A stretch of DNA of 64,000 nucleotides, from contig JASJET010000007.1 in the NCBI GenBank assembly GCA_034092305.1, forward strand, positions 558,001-622,000, read 5' to 3'. Under the pieces are notes generated by a model that worked only from the letters and a program-made list of their open reading frames with translations, was not told the origin of the DNA and made no database searches. Position 1 is the first letter of the stretch. Each line of letters starts with the position of its first letter. The position numbers and the translations under genes were made by a program. Source of the stretch: Diaprepes abbreviatus (lineage: Eukaryota; Arthropoda; Insecta; Coleoptera; Curculionidae). Shown here piece after piece: positions 20,866 through 33,012 of this stretch.

Positions 20866-22794
20866 AATGCTATGCTAAAACTATATTAAGAATGTACAGG
20901 GTCGACAATAATTTTGTTTCCTTTTTAGAACGCATCATGTTAACCTGGAGAACTAGGATCCAATTGCAAGTGCCATCCAGCGACACCATCGAAACTAACA
21001 CCATTCCGATACGAAGAGGAATATTTCAGGGCGATTCACTTAGCCCATTGTGATTCTGCCTTGCAATGAACCCACTATCACGGCGTTTGAACTCCACCAG
21101 ACACGGCTTTAGTGTTAGAAACAACAACGAGGAGATAGTCAGAGTGAATCATCTTCTATACATGGACATCTTAAACTGATGGTTGCTACCAGAAGCCAGC
21201 TGGAACAAATGCTTAAAATTGTAGAGGAGTTCTCCGGGGATATCGGAATGCAATTTGGACTTGACATATGCCGTATTTTGAACATCGTTAAAGGGAAGAT
21301 ACAACCGGGGGCTTTTGAAATGCAGAACAGTGAAACTATAGCTGCAATGGAAGCAGACCAAACATACAAATATCTAGGTATGAAACAGGCTAAAAGAATT
21401 GATCATGGCACTATGAAGGCCGAACTGACAGCCGAATTTGTCAGGAGGGTAAGGTGGGTATTAAGAACTAATTTAAATAGTAGAAATTTGTTTAAGGTGC
21501 TCAACACGTATGCTTGCTCTGCGCTGAGCTACTCTTTTGGAATTGTAAAGTGGAGTAGGACGGACATTCAAAACTTGCAAAGAAAAATAAGGACACTCCT
21601 AACAAAAGCACAAAAGCATCACCCTCGGAGTGCTATTGAACGTACAATGCTTCCAAGACACCAAGGAGGAAGAGGATTGGTGGATATTGGTAAGCAGCTC
21701 GACCAACAAATAATAAACTTACATTCATATTTCCACAGGTTGGCGGACTCTTCCACACTACATCGAGCAATATGCGAGGCAGACGATTCAACACCGCTAC
21801 AGTTGAGGGAACAAGATATTACTTCTCACCACCAAACAGACCAAGAGAAGTTACAAACCTGGCTATGAAAGCCACTTCATGGACGGCATCCAAGTGAGGT
21901 CAATCAGGACAATGTCGACAACTCAGCGTCGAACTACTGGTTGATTTCAGGACAGATGTTTCCGGAAACGGAGGGCTTCTTGTTAGCTATCCAAGACCAG
22001 GTTATTCCGACGGAGAACTATCGGAATTTCATCATTAGAGATCCCTCAATAGAAAATGACCAATGCAGATATGGCTGTCGAACATCGGAGACAATTCAGC
22101 ACATAACTGGAGGATGCCAAGCGTTTGCCGCAACCGAGTATAAGGAAACACACGACTCAGGCGCTAAGATACTCCACCAAGAGTTAGCAGAAAATTTAAA
22201 CCTATTACAGGTAGGAAAAGTGCCTTATTACAAGTACAATCCGGGGCCTATTCTTGAAAACAACCAGTTCAAGTTATATTGGGACCGAACGGTTCTGCCG
22301 GATCAAACAGTAGCTCATAATAGACCAGACATTATACTAATAGATAAAATTTCTAGGCGAACTACACTAATCGACATTGCGGTGCCTAACAACAACAACC
22401 TAAGGCCAAAATATAAAGAGAAGATCGCCAAATACAGAGATCTGGAGGTCCAAATCCGAAGACAATGGGCAATGAACAGCGTCCAAACGATTCCCATAAT
22501 ACTGTCAACAACTGGAGTGATACCGAAGAACCTCCTGCAGAACATCAAGGGACTGGGCCTTAGTGAGCATCTTTATAAACCGATGCAGAAAGCAATTCTC
22601 CTAGCAACCGCGTGAACCGTCCGAAAATTCATGGGAAATGCAGCAGACAACGTCACCTAGGGCCCGATAACATGGAAAGAGTTCTCACAGAGCTTCATAC
22701 TTTTGGAGTCTTTGTTTGCCTGGTATGAGTGAATAACCCCTGGAGGGAGTGCGAAGCCGTTTGGCTTGTAAATCATGTATAATAATAATAATAA
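20866..22794 (+). mobile_element. Dong/R4-type LINE, copy B (5' truncated)
   Basis: Starts abruptly within the reverse transcriptase at sequence matching LKTILRMYRVD and runs to the family 3' UTR and a TAATAATAATAAT tail. 5' truncation is typical of LINE insertion. Coding relics: 21,179-21,868 (post-RT thumb region, HHPRSAIERTMLPRHQGG) and 21,941-22,615 (zinc knuckle CRYGC...H....C and RPD...D endonuclease). A deletion and several stops break the frame, including one just before the C-terminal TARTVRKFM segment. Confidence 0.85.
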
Positions 22795-25425
22795 TGTCTG
22801 GCCGGCAGGGTGCTGCACCCAGCAGTATACTTGTCGCTACTGTAAGGCATAGACAGTACAGCCAGCAACGCCAGTTATCCGTTGACCTTTAACCATTTCC
22901 TTTCTTTACCTTTTAAACCTTCCTCTGCCGTGACCCACTTACACTCAATTCCTACATAATTCCTTAGGAGCCACTTTCTTTCAGCTTTCCGACTGGACCC
23001 GGCAACGAATAAATCCAGGGTTTCCCTCAACCAATCGTAGGGGGCGATTAAATGGGGAGAACTTTTAAATAATGAAATGTCGACTGCAAAACATAATGTA
23101 CCCCAGGTGGGTAGGACCCATGGTCCACAATCCCACACCGCAGAAGCGGTCTGCTCCACGGATTCTGGGGGGAGCAACATTTCGACATCACAAACTTCAA
23201 GTGGCAGAGTGTTAAGGAGGCGAACCCCTGAGGCACAAGAAGCTACAGCCCAACAACAACATGAAAGCCAAACAACAACGAGACCTCCACCCTCCGAAGG
23301 TGCTGCGCAGGAACCTCAGCCAGCGCTCACTCAGGCGGGACTTCCGAGACAGCGCTTGAAATGGACAACGTCCATGAATGAAACAGTAATGCGCATTTTT
23401 TATAGGGTGACTGAACTAGGACGAGAAACGATCGGCTATAGACAACAGCTTCATGCCGAATTTTGTAGGGAATATCCACACCTACAAGTGTCACAACAGA
23501 GAATAGCAGATCAATACAGAGCTATTCTCCGAAATAAACTAATCTCAGAAGCGCGACTTAACATCATCAAAGAGGAAATAGAACGAGAGATAAGAAGTAC
23601 CGATGATAACAATGAACAAACTCCAGAACCTGCGCCACAGCCAGACCCAGAGACTCAAGAACAACCAGACGACGACATAAGAGCTGACATCGCTGTGGGA
23701 GGCAACAACAACTACATCAACACGAGGGTCAGATAACTCCAAGAGGTCTACCCGCCGAAGATGCTGTGCGGGAACCCCAACAAGCTCTTACTCAAGCGGG
23801 ACGACCAAGACAGCGCATGAAATGGACTGTGTCCATGAACGAGACAATAATGCGCATTTTTTATAGGGTCACTCAACTAGGACGAGAGATGATCGGCTAC
23901 AGACAACAACTACATGCCGAATTTTGCAGGGAGTACCCAAACATGCAAGTGTCCCAGCAGAGAATAGCTGACCAATATAGAGTTATTCTCCGAAACAGCC
24001 TAATTCCTGAAGCTCGGCTTAATAGCATCAAAGAGGAAATTGAACGTGAGATCAGAGGCACTGACAACAACAACAATCCGATTGCTGAACCTGAGTCACA
24101 ACTGGAACCTGAGGTCCAAGAACAACAGGAACCGCTAAATAACGAAGCTCAACAGGACAACACTGAACTCTTTTATCAGAAATTGTCAACGGAAATGAGT
24201 GCTGCACTGTTGGAGTATGATGGAAGCAATCCGTTAAGAAGACCGGCACTGCCAAAAATTAATTCATCCAAAAAACTGGGTGCCATGTTAGACATTATGA
24301 ACAATCGGATTTTATCAGCTTATGTTTCAGATGACTACACTCTGGAGTCCTTACATATGACCATCTACTGTGCCGCGACTGCTATAGCTAGAGCTCTAGA
24401 AATTAAAGTTACAACAGAGCGCCGGCCAGCAAGAACAGAACCCAACACACCACCATGGGAAAGACGTCTAAACAAGAAAATTGAAAATCTTCGAATAGAT
24501 ATAGGACAGCTGACGGAGTACATCAGGGGCACAAGAACTAGTCGACTGCAAAGGCGAGTTGAAGAAATCATGAATCGTGTCCGATATCATTCGCAACAAG
24601 ATCCAGCAAATGTTACTGCTCAGCAATGCCTTGACTAGCTGAAACAGAAGCTCTCTGTTATTGCGGGACGGCTAAAGAGGTACAAGACCAGCAATAATCG
24701 AAAACGAGACAATGCGCTCTTCCAACGATCAGAAAAGACTTTCTACCGTAAGCTAAACTCTCCACCTAATATAGCAGATAATAGATGTCCCAACAGAGAG
24801 CAGGTAGAAGATACTCCACCAAGAGTTAGCAGAAAATTTAAACCTATTACAGGTAGGAAAAGTGCCTTATTACAAGTACAATCCGGAGCCTATTCTTGAA
24901 AACAACCAGTTCAAGTTATATTGGGACCGAACGGTTCTGACAGATCAAATAGTAGCTCATAATAGACCAGACATTATACTAATAGATAAAATTTCTAGGC
25001 GAACTACACTAATCGACATTGCTGTGCCTAACAACAACAACCTAAGGCCAAAATACAATGAGAAGATCGCCAAATACAGAGATCTGGAGGTCCAAATCCG
25101 AAGCCAATGGGCAATGAACAGCGTCCAAACGATTCCCATGTCAACAACTGGAGTGATACCGAAGAACCTCCTGCAGAACATCAAGGGACTGGGCCTTAGT
25201 GAGCATCTTTATAAGCCGATGTAGAAAGCAATTCTCCTAGCAACCGCGCGAACCGTCCGAAAATTCATGGGAAATGCAGCAGACAACGTCACCTAGGACC
25301 CGATAACATGGAAAGGGTTCCCACAGAGCTTCATACTTTTGGTGTCTTTGTATGCCTGGTATGAGTGAATAATCCCTGGAGGGAGTGCGAAGCCGTTTGG
25401 CTTGTAAATCAAATAATAATAATAA
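22795..25425 (+). mobile_element. Dong/R4-type LINE, copy C (internal deletion of RT)
   Basis: The only copy with the long 5' leader, beginning TGTCTGGCCGGCAGGGTG. It encodes the N-terminal duplicated domain (23,077-23,736 and 23,766-24,638, separated by a frame break). At about 24,812 it jumps directly from the segment following GEQVEE-type sequence to the region before the endonuclease (KFKPITG.. / LLQVGKVPYYKYN), so the whole reverse transcriptase and zinc knuckle are missing. The endonuclease RPD and 3' UTR are present. The tail is TAATAATAATAAAATAA. Confidence 0.85.
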
Positions 25426-27519
25426 AATAAAAATAACATCATCGCAACTCAACAGAGAGGATGCACCAGGGGAGCAATGGGATGCAAGGAGCAATTTATT
25501 GTTGACTCTGTCATATGTAACCGGGCCTGTACCAACCGAAGAAACCTCTTTGCTGCCTATGTGGATTATAAGAAGGCCTTCGACTCAGTACCACATGAAT
25601 GGCTCAAAACTATACTGAGAATGTATAGGGTCGATGATCATTTTGTTTCCTTTTTAGAACGCATCATGTCAACTTGGAGATCTAGGATCCAACTGCAAGT
25701 TCCATCCAGCGATACTATCGAAACTAATACAATCCCAATACGAAGAGGAATATTTCAGGGCGATTCACTGAGCCCATTGTGGTTCTGCCTTGCAATGAAC
25801 CCTCTGTCACGCCGTTTGAACTCCACCAGATACGGCTTTAGTATTAGAAAAAACAACGAAGAGGTAGCAAGATTGAATCATCTTCTATACATGGATGATC
25901 TTAAACTGATGGCTGCTACCAAAAACTAGCTGGAGCAAATGCTCAAAATTGTCGAGGAGTTCTCCGGGGATATCGGAACGCAGTTTGGACTTGACAAGTG
26001 TCGTATTTTGAACATCATTAAAGGAAAGATACAACCGAGTGCATTTGAGATGCAGAACGGTGAAACCATTGCTGCAATGGAAGCAGAACAAACATACAAA
26101 TACCTAGGTATGAAACAAGCTAAACGAATTGACCATCGCACTATGAAGGCCGAATTGACAACTGAATTTGTCAGGAGGGTAAGACGGGTGTTACGAACTA
26201 GTCTAAATAGTAGAAATTTGTTTAAGGCGCTCAACACGTACGCATGCTCTGCGCTTAGCTACTCTTTTGGAATAGTAAAATGGAGCAAGACGGACATCGA
26301 AGGCCTGCAAAGAAAAATAAGAACACTCCTAACAAAAGCACACAAACACCACCCTCGGAGTACTATTGAACGTACAATGCTTCCAAGACACCAAGGAGGA
26401 AGAGGATTGGTCGATATTGGTAAGCAGCTCGATCAACAAATAATAAACTTACGTTCTTATTTCCATAGGTTAGCGGACTCTTCCACACTACATCGAGCAA
26501 TATGCGAGGCGGACGATTCAACGCCGCTACAGCTGAGGGAACGGGATATTACTTCTCACCACCGAATAGACCAAGAGAAGTTACAAGCTTGGCTACAGAA
26601 GCCACTTCATGGACGGCATCCAAATGAGGTCAGCCAGGACAATGTCGACAACTTAGCGTCGAACTACTGGTTGATTTCAGGACAGATGTTTGCGGAAACG
26701 GAGGGCTTCTTGTTAGCTATTCAAGACCAGGTTATTCCGACGAAGAACTATCGGAAATTTATTATCAAAGATCCCTCAATAGAGAGTGACCAATGTAGAT
26801 ATGGCTGTCGAACATCAGAGACGATCCAGCACGTAACTGGAGGATGCCAAGCGTTTGCCGCAACCGAGTATAAGGAAAGACACGATTCAGCCGCTAAGAT
26901 ACTACACCAAGAGTTAGCAGATAAGTTAAAACTATTGCAGGTAGGAAAGGTGCCTTACTACAAATATAATCCAGAGCCTATTCTTGAAAACAGCGAGTTC
27001 AAGTTATACTGGGATCGAACGGTCCTAACAGATCAAACAGTTGCTCATAACAGACCAGACATTATACTAACAGATAAAATTTCTAGGCGAACTACAATAA
27101 TCGACATCGCTGTGCCGAACAACAACAACCTAAGGTCAGAGTACAACGAGAAGATCGCCAAATACAGAGATCTGGAGGTGCAAATCCGCAGACAGTGGGC
27201 AATGAACAGCGTCCACACGATTCCGATAATACTGTCAACAACTGGAGTGATACCAAAGAGCCTCCTGCAGAACATCAAGGGACTGGGCCTTAGTGAACAT
27301 CTGTATAAACCGATTCAGAAAGCGGTTCTCCTTGCAACCGCGCGAACCGTCCGAAAGTTTGTAGGAAGTGCAGAAGACCACGCCACCTAGGACCCGATAA
27401 CATGGAAAGGGTCCCCATAGAGCTTCATACTTTTGGTGTCTTTGCATACCTGGTATGAGTGAATAATCCCTGGAGGGAGTGCGAAGCCGTTTGGCTTGTA
27501 AGTATACATAATAATAATG
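25426..27519 (+). mobile_element. Dong/R4-type LINE, copy D (5' truncated)
   Basis: Starts in the reverse transcriptase at NNIIATQQRGC and runs to the 3' UTR and a TAATAATAAT tail at 27,508-27,519. It is closely similar to copy A, sharing many substitutions against B, C and E. Confidence 0.85.
25429..27390 (+). pseudogene. LINE RT-endonuclease protein, copy D
   Basis: Of the five copies this has the best preserved catalytic residues: YMDDLKLM at the RT active site, zinc knuckle CRYGC-x8-H-x4-C, and RPDIILTD...LIDIAVPN-type restriction-like endonuclease signature (here IIDIAVPN). An in-frame TAG at about 25,927, just after AATKN, splits it into 25,477-25,929 and 25,939-27,390. It has no N-terminal domain. 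The protein would nick the target and prime reverse transcription there. Confidence 0.8.
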
Positions 27520-30500
27520 AGAGTTGACATGGCTGTGGACAGGCAACAACTACATCAACACGAGGGTTCAGATAATTCCAAGAGCTCTACCCGCCGAAGA
27601 TGCTGTGCGGGAACCCCAACCAACTCTTACTCAAGCGGGACGACCAAGACAGCGCATGAAATGGACTGTGTCCATGAACGAAACAATAATGCGCATTTTT
27701 TATAGGGGACTCAACTAGGACCAGACATGATCGGCTACAGACAACAACTACATGCCGAATTTTGCAGAGAGTACCCACACATGCAAGTGTCCCAGCAGCG
27801 AATAGCTGACCAGTATAGGGTTATTCTCCGAAATAGCCTAATTTCTGAAGCTCGGCTTAATAGCATCAAAGAGGAAATTGAATGTGAGATCAGAGGCACT
27901 GACAATAACAACAATCCGATTGCTGAACCCGAGCCACAACCGGAACCTGACGGCCAAGAACAACAGGAACAGCTGAATGACGGAACTCAACAGGACAACA
28001 CTGAACTATTTTATCAAAAACTGTCAACGGAAATGAGTGATGCGGTGTTGGAGTTTGATGGAAGCAGTCCGTTAGGAAGACCGGCACTGCCAAAAATTAA
28101 TTCATCCAAAAAACTGGGTGCCATGTTAGATATCATGAACAATTGGATTTTACCAGCTTATGTTTCAGATGCCTACACTCTGAAGTCCTTACACATGACC
28201 ATCTACTGTGCCGCGACTGCTGTGGCTAGAGCTCTAGAAATTAAAGTTACAACAGAGCGCCGGCCAGCAAGAACAGAACCCAACACACCACCATGGGAAA
28301 GACGTCTAAACAAGAAAATTGAAAATCTTCGAATAGATATAGGACAGCTGGCGGAGTACATCAGGGGCACAAGAACTAGTCGACTGCAAAGGCGAGTTGA
28401 AGAAATCATGAATCGTGTCCTATATCATTCGCAACAAGATCCAGCGAATGTTACTGCTCAGCAATGCCTTGACTCGCTGAAACAGAAGCTCTCTGTTATT
28501 GCAGGACGGCTAAAGAGGTACAAGACCAGCAACAACCGAAAACGAGACAATGCGCTCTTCCAACGATCAGAAAAGACTTTCTACCGTAAGCTAAACTCTC
28601 CACCTAATATAGCAGATAATAGATATCCCAATAGAGAGTAGGTAGAAGAGTTCTGGGGAAACCAACTTTCCACACCAGCCGATTGTAACATCGCAGCTGG
28701 CTGGATCAATGAAGAACACCAGGTCTGCCAAGATTACAGCCAGATGCAGTTTGAGCGTTTTACCACCGAGGAAATTTCAAGAATAATCAAAGAATTTCAT
28801 AACTGGAAAGCTCCAGGTCTCGACGGGATCCAGAACTACTGGCTCAAAAAGTTCTGGTGTATGCACCGTCAGCTGGCTAATCTTATTAATGATGTTTTCC
28901 TTAACCCGGCAAAAATGTCATTGTTCTTGACTGAAGGTATTACGTACCTCCTACCAAAGGACCAACATAACACGCATGACCCAGCTAAGTATAGGCCGAT
29001 CACTTGCCTACCCACAGTGTATAAGGTGATCACCTCCTGCTTGACCCAGCGCATCTATGCACACTGTGAGCAAAATAACATCATTGCAACTCAACAGAAA
29101 GGATGCACGAAGGGAGTAATGGGGTGCAAGGAACAATTGGTTGTTGACTCTGTCATATGTAACCAAGCCTGTGCTAACCGAAGAAACCTTTTTGCTGCCT
29201 ACGTGGATTATAAGAAGGCCTTCGACTCGGTGCCACATGAGTGGCTCAAAACTATATTGAGAATGTATAGAGTCGATAATAATTTTGTTTCCTTTTTAAA
29301 ACGCATCATGTCAACCTGGAGAACTAGGATCCAATTGCAAGTGCCATCCAGCGACACCATCGAAACTAACACCATTCCGATACGAAGGGGAATATTTCAG
29401 GGCGATTCGCTTAGTCTATTGTGGTTCTGCCTTGCAATGAACCCACTATCATGCCGTTTGAACTCCACCAGATACGGCTTTGGTGTTAGAAATAACAACG
29501 AAGAGGTAGTCAGAGTGAATCATCTTCTAGACATGGATGATCTTAAACTGATGGCTGCTACCAGAAACCAGCTGGAACAAATGCTTAAAATTGTAGAGGA
29601 GTTCTCCGGGGATATCGGAATGCAATTTGGACTTGACAAGTGCCGTATTTTGAACATCGTTAAAGGGAAGATACAACCGGGGGCTTTTGAAATGCAGAAC
29701 GGTGAAACTATAGCTGCAATGAAACCAGACCAAACATACAAATATCTAGGTATGAAACAGGCTAAAAGAATTGACCATCGCACTATGAAGGCCGAATTGA
29801 CAGCCGAATTTGTCAGGAGGGTAAGGCGAGTATTACGAACTAATTTAAATAGTAGAAATTTGTTTAAGGCGCTCAACACGTATGCTTGCTCTGCGCTGAA
29901 CTACTCTTTTGAAATTGTTAAATGGAGCAGGACGGACATCCAAAGCCTGCAAAGAAAAGTGAGGATACTCCTAACAAAAGCGCAGAAACATCACCCTCGG
30001 AGTGCTGTTGAACGTACAATGCTTCCGAGACACCAAGGAGGAAGAGGATTGGTGGATATTGGTAAGCAGCTCGACCAACAAATAATAAACTTACGTTTAT
30101 ATTTCCACAGGCTAGCGGACTCTTCCACACTACATCAAGCAATATGCGAGGCAGATGATTCAACACCGCTACAGTTGAGGGAACATGATATTACTTCTCA
30201 CCACCAAACAGACCAAGAGAAGTTACAAACCTGGCTACGGAAGCCACTTCATGGACGGCATCCAAATGAGGTCAATCAGGACAATGTCGACAACTCAGCG
30301 TCGAACTACTGGTTGATTTCAGGACAGATGTTTCCGGAAACGGAGGGCTTCTTGTTAGCTATCCAGGACCAGGTTATTCCGACGAAGAACTATCGGAAGT
30401 TCATCATTAGAGAACCCTCAATAGAAAATGACCAATGCAGATATGGCTGTCGAACACCAGAGACCATCCAGCACATAACGGGAGGATGCCAAGCATTTGC

Positions 30501-31146
30501 CGCAACCGAGTATAAGGAAAGACACAACAAAGCCGCTAAAATACTCCACCAAGAGTTATCAGAAAAGTTGAACCTATTACAGGTAGGAAAAATGCCTTAT
30601 TATCAGTACAATCCGGAGCCTATTCTTGAGAGCAACCAGTTCAAGTTATATTTGGACCGAACGGTTTTGACGGATCAGACAGTTACTCATAATAGACCAG
30701 ATATTGTACTGGTAGATAAAACTTCTAGGCGAACTACACTAATCGACATCGCTGTGCCGAACAACAACAACCTAAGGTCAAAGTACAACGAGAAGATCGC
30801 CAAATACAGAGATCTGGATGTGCAAATCCGCAGATAGTGGGCAATGAACAGCGTCCACATGATTCCTATAATACTGTCAACAACTGGAGTGATACCAAAG
30901 AACCTCCTGCAGAACATCAAGGGACTGGGCCTAAGTGAACATCTGTATAAACCGATTCAGAAAGCGGTTCTCCTTGCAACCGCGCGAACCGTCCGAAAGT
31001 TTGTAGGAAGTGCAGAAGACCACGCCACCTAGGACCCGATAACATGGAAAGGGTCCCCACAGAGCTTCATACTTTTGGTGTATTTGCATACCTGGTATGA
31101 GTGAATAATCTCTGGAGGGAGTGCGAAGCCGTTAGGCTTGTAAGTC
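27520..31146 (+). mobile_element. Dong/R4-type LINE, copy E (5' truncated)
   Basis: Begins in the second half of the N-terminal domain (GAGAGTTGACATGGCTGTGG) and ends with the family 3' UTR and a TAATAATAGTAATAATATATAT tail, which joins directly to the polymerase intron of element 1. It is the rightmost member of the array. Confidence 0.85.
27524..31032 (+). pseudogene. LINE polyprotein, copy E
   Basis: Carries one complete N-terminal DNA-binding repeat (a frameshift near 27,708 splits it), the linker (27,727-28,641), then RT-endonuclease from 28,744 after a TAG at about 28,639. RT has AAYVDYKKAFDSVPHEW and GIFQGDSLS, but the active box is DMDDLKLM (first Tyr changed to Asp). Zinc knuckle CRYGC...H....C and the endonuclease RPDIVLVD...LIDIAVPN are present. 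A TAG at about 30,838 cuts the C-terminus, which resumes as 30,844-31,032. Confidence 0.8.
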
Positions 31147-31250
31147 TAAATAATAATAGTAATAATATATATATATAAACAAATACAGTACATTCGTAAA
31201 AATGTAATAAATGCAGTGCATTTGTAAAACTAATATAATAAAATACATAC

Positions 31251-31666
31251 CACTTTCTTTCTGTTGAAATTCGATGGCATTTTTGTCCAGTATGCTAACA
31301 TACTGTCCAAATAGTTCTTTCAGATACGTATTTTTGCAGACAATTTGGAATTTGGTGTTAAACGACTTAACCTCCATTGTTTCTTTCGAGTGAAGTAGAA
31401 AGCGACCGAATAGCTCCATACCGATCTTGATACTCTGGTATCTTGAAAATGCCCCAAAAATAATTTGATATTTGTAGGGTCCTCAGTACCCATCAATCGG
31501 TATGTAGCAATGCGGTTTCTGAAGGAAGTCTTCACGAGTTTAACACTTACATCCTGGTCTACACAACAGTTGTCCTGGTGATGTATTGAGCGCAAATGAC
31601 TACTCCATCGTATAGATTCTACGTTAACTCTACACAAATTGCAGTATTCCATCGATTTTGTTGGTT
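31251..31666 (-). pseudogene. Polymerase B exon 2 (element 1)
   Basis: Bounded by a TTTCAG acceptor (31,667-31,672) and a GTATGT donor (31,245-31,250). It encodes a Cys-x2-Cys...His zinc segment (YCNLCRVNVESIRW.SHLRS), then RIATYRL and, after a frameshift near 31,420, ELFGRFLLHS...VKSFNTKF...EFQQKESG. The same order is found in exon 2 of element 2 (62,392-62,856). The donor leaves a split codon that matches the phase of exon 3 at 16,640, 14.6 kb away, so both belong to one gene interrupted by the LINE nest. Confidence 0.85.
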
Positions 31667-31809
31667 CTGAAACCGACAGACAGACGCATAATATAAATAC
31701 ATAAATGAATACTTTAAAATCTAAAGAAGAAAGTTTTGTTTGAAATCAATAAATACTAGCATATGGAAAACTTTAAATTAAAATTACATTATAAAATAAT
31801 AAAACTTAC

Positions 31810-32029
31810 GATTTTCAAGTCGTGGTTTTTTCGGCGCAGGTTCTGATGCTGAAGGAATTTTGCTAGCACTATTTCGATGGTTTTCCATGATATGACGTTT
31901 CAGCGACATCTCTGACTTCAACATTTTTCCACAAAAACCACAAGGTGTTGGTTTAATGTGGCAATCACCGTGGCGTTTCAAACTGTCTTTACGCGTAAAA
32001 TTACGACAACAATATTCACAGGTAAACAT
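31810..32029 (-). pseudogene. Polymerase B exon 1, zinc-finger leader (element 1)
   Basis: From ATG 32,029 to a GTAAG donor at 31,809. Two C2H2-type fingers: FTCEYCCRNFTRKDSLKRH and CGFCGKMLKSEMSLKRH, followed by a Pro/Ser/Lys linker (APKKPRLEN). The element 2 exon 1 has one such finger. The exon is open and could be intact on its own. A TATA-like TTAAATA lies about 90 bases upstream. The zinc fingers probably contact DNA or the terminal protein; this is inference. Confidence 0.8.
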
Positions 32030-33010
32030 TTTGTATGTTAAAAATAAAACGATTCAGATAAGATCTAAGAGAGAGAGTTGGTTCAAATGATGAATCTCAA
32101 TTCGGTGCGTCTCGTATTTAAGTGCAATGCCCCGCCCCCTTTTAGAAATTACTGCTAGGTTTTTAGAAAAATATGCACCTGGGAATAGCTTAAAGATTAC
32201 AAAAGCCCATTTAAAACGAACGTAAAGCTATAGGTAAATATATTGCGGAAATAACAATAGAACCCAAACTTAAAAGCGAACATAATAGTTATGTTTTATT
32301 CCCTTTTAAAATTCTAAAAATTCTTTTAACGAGCGGCGGTAGCATACAGGCAAGGACAAGTCTTGGTTCATCCGGAAATTCGAATACAAAAGACTATTTT
32401 AAATGCAAGGTATGGCTAATGTGAATAAAGCAGTTTTAACATTACCTGCTTTGTTAAATTCTAAACTTAATATCCACAATATTCGAAATAATACTTTAAA
32501 CGAGATAAAATAAAATCAGAACAAAAAGAATTCAATAAAGGAACATATAGAACCCAAAGTCATTACAAATACTTTATCTCTTTTAAAATTCTAACAATAC
32601 TTTTAACCTAATTCAAAAGGTAGGCATCTGCCGGGCGGTCTAAAGCAGGTACAATAAGGTCCGAAAATACAATAGAACCCTTCGCCTCGATAAAGGACGG
32701 CAGGTGGTGATGCACCTGGCGATCGATAGCGTGTATAACGTAGCCCCGCAAGTGCACTGGTGGCGATGTTGCCAGATCCTCGTTTTTTTAATAAGATTTT
32801 TTATGATTATTTAATTAATATAGAGTAATTAATTAGGTTAATTAATTAAAACAATAGAAATAACCCTTTAACCCATTGTTTTAAGGGGGAAACCGGGTCA
32901 GGTTAGGTCGATTTTCGTTAATTAATTAAAAAATAGCATAGGCCACGTGTGTGGCTTTCCGGTGTATCGCCAATCCGGTGATCCGTGAACCCGCTCATTG
33001 CTCCTACTTC
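32030..33010. other. Non-coding flank with direct repeats
   Basis: No gene. A block ATAGAACCCAAA...TTTTAAAATTCTAA-AAT-CTTTTAAC appears near 32,260-32,330 and again near 32,545-32,605, giving a period of about 280-290 bases, with a shorter third piece near 32,670. It may be the terminal repeat zone of element 1 or unrelated intergenic repeat. A more GC-rich patch follows at 32,690-32,790. Confidence 0.35.
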
Positions 33011-33012
33011 TA

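Larger units (their letters stand above)
5172..32029. mobile_element. Polinton/adintovirus-type element 1 (decayed, with LINE nest)
   Basis: Gene content in + coordinate order: unknown ORF, adenain-like protease, core protein, PLA2 (all minus); ATPase, coiled-coil protein, fiber-like protein, integrase (plus); unknown genes; then family B DNA polymerase on minus in three exons. The set of polymerase, retroviral-type integrase, packaging ATPase and adenovirus-type protease defines the Polinton/Maverick class, and parvovirus-like PLA2 fits adintoviruses. About 14.6 kb of the span is a polymerase intron filled by LINE copies. Major capsid and penton genes are missing. I could not identify terminal inverted repeats, so the outer borders are those of the outermost genes. 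Confidence 0.85.

Noticed and set aside
17457..30166. Many minus-strand ORFs inside the LINE copies
   Set aside because: They repeat at the same place in each copy as antisense shadows of the RT-endonuclease frame and have no independent features.
31132..32029. A fourth Polinton represented only by a polymerase N-terminus
   Set aside because: Splice phases and protein order show that these exons continue into 16,640-13,459 of element 1 across the LINE nest.
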